From assembly GCF_049200465.1 (NCBI RefSeq), contig NZ_CP120836.1:248001-312000 (forward strand): a stretch of DNA of 64,000 bases. The letters run 5' to 3'. The stretch comes from Leptothermofonsia sp049200465. Its GTDB lineage: Bacteria; Cyanobacteriota; Cyanobacteriia; Leptolyngbyales; Leptolyngbyaceae. Below are positions 63,398 through 64,000 of the stretch, in pieces. The translations under genes and the position numbers were made by a program. Under the pieces are notes generated by a model. That model saw nothing but the letters and a program-made list of their open reading frames with translations. It did not search any database and was not told the origin of the DNA. Within the stretch, counting starts at the first letter, position 1, and the number at the start of each line of letters is the position of its first letter.

Positions 63398-64000
63398 ATG
63401 CTGGATCAACTACTTGATTCCCCAAATTTTGGGTTTGAAACACTGCTCTTGCTGCCGGTTCTGGTGGCATTAGAAGCGGTGTTGTCTGCGGATAATGCGA
63501 TCGCCCTTGCTGCCCTGACGCAAGGATTGCACGACGAAAAATTGCAGCAGCGTGCTCTCAACATTGGTCTTGTCCTTGCCTACATTCTACGTATGGTCTT
63601 AATCCTGACGGCAACGTGGGTTATTCGCTACTGGCAATTTGAATTGGCAGGTGCTCTTTACCTGCTGTGGTTGGTGGTGCAGTATTTTACGTCCGATGAG
63701 GACGAAGACGGCATTCATCAACATCACGGTCCCCGTTTCAAGTCCCTGTGGCAGGCCATCCCCATGCTTGCGATTACGGATCTGGCATTTTCGTTGGATA
63801 GTGTGACAACAGCGATCGCTGTTTCTCAGGAAATTTGGCTCGTTCTCCTGGGCGCTACGATTGGCATCATCACCCTTCGATTTATGGCAGGGCTGTTCAT
63901 TCGCTGGTTGAATGAGTTCACCCACCTGGAAGATGCAGGCTACATCACCGTTTCCCTTGTGGGACTCCGCCTGCTTGCTAGAGTTGTCTACCCCAACCTC
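63398..64000 (+). CDS. TerC-family integral membrane protein (runs off window)
   Basis: The first 201 codons are visible from ATG 63398. The protein begins MLDQLLDSPNFGFETLLLLP. It carries the family hallmark in helix 1 (ALEAVLSADNAIALA) and its repeat in helix 4 (ITDLAFSLDSVTTAIAVS), each with acidic residues in the membrane that are thought to bind metal ions. Six hydrophobic segments are seen so far. TerC relatives (thylakoid members in plants, MeeF/Alx in bacteria) are linked to manganese export or membrane protein insertion. The ATP-independent mechanism and exact substrate are not readable here. Confidence 0.9.
   Translation, partial: MLDQLLDSPNFGFETLLLLPVLVALEAVLSADNAIALAALTQGLHDEKLQQRALNIGLVLAYILRMVLILTATWVIRYWQFELAGALYLLWLVVQYFTSDEDEDGIHQHHGPRFKSLWQAIPMLAITDLAFSLDSVTTAIAVSQEIWLVLLGATIGIITLRFMAGLFIRWLNEFTHLEDAGYITVSLVGLRLLARVVYPNL

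Overview
The window is cyanobacterial chromosome. The evidence is frequent GCGATCGC (HIP1-type) octamers and a set of genes typical of oxygenic phototrophs: psaM, psb32-like, thf1/psb29, a CpcT-type bilin lyase, a dnaK3-dnaJ pair, a Ycf46-like ATPase and several cyanobacteria-only unknown proteins. Dispersed GC-rich palindromic repeats and heptanucleotide tandem repeats (STRR-like) suggest a large-genome filamentous lineage (Leptolyngbya-like or relative). No rRNA, tRNA or canonical CRISPR array was seen.

Layout. 0-5.4 kb: 3' part of a Ycf46-like gene, a radical-SAM protein, a CPXCG protein, then a non-coding cluster of seven same-strand DnaA-box-like 9-mers (2273-2366) that is a candidate chromosome origin, followed by DUF2811, a RecB-like nuclease and an aldo/keto reductase. 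5.9-12.4 kb: a dipeptide epimerase, DppB/DppC-type permeases (each with a +1 frameshift) and a DUF1460 amidase-like protein, which together suggest cell-wall peptide handling. 12.5-15.8 kb: an NDH2-like/SelD fusion whose interdomain linker is made of tandem-repeat DNA, and a coiled-coil protein. 15.8-28.3 kb: an accessory island of nested and decayed mobile elements (an IS4-superfamily element; ISKra4 with an IS1 inserted and an exact 8-bp target duplication; a decayed IS110 with three upstream stem-loops resembling a bridge RNA; an IS4 element; a decayed group II intron reverse transcriptase) around a truncated WD40 gene, two unknown genes and a VapBC-type pair. 28.3-48.2 kb: response regulator, prolyl oligopeptidase, cellulose-synthase-like GT2, ruvA, a Fur/PerR regulator with a palindrome over its -10 box, a DUF6745-like gene with a small partner, mnmA, dnaK3-dnaJ, an alpha/beta hydrolase, agmatinase, a thioredoxin-like protein and pyrH-frr. 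48.9-64 kb: AlkB-like, decayed fdhD, psb32, a Wza/Wzz export pair, thf1, cpcT, a broken permease, hydrolases, GST, TPR, psaM and a TerC-family protein running off the end.

Two features run through the whole window. First, a dispersed element of about 105-115 bp (called R1 here) with imperfect terminal inverted repeats (TATAGC...CTTAGGAC) and two internal GC-rich hairpins occurs about ten times, always between genes, once with a second 98-bp inverted-repeat element nested inside it. Second, at least seven otherwise normal genes carry single-base frameshifts, nearly all +1 and in homopolymers. This could be assembly error, slippage or genuine decay. Functions are assigned from protein motifs and family knowledge only; no database search was possible.
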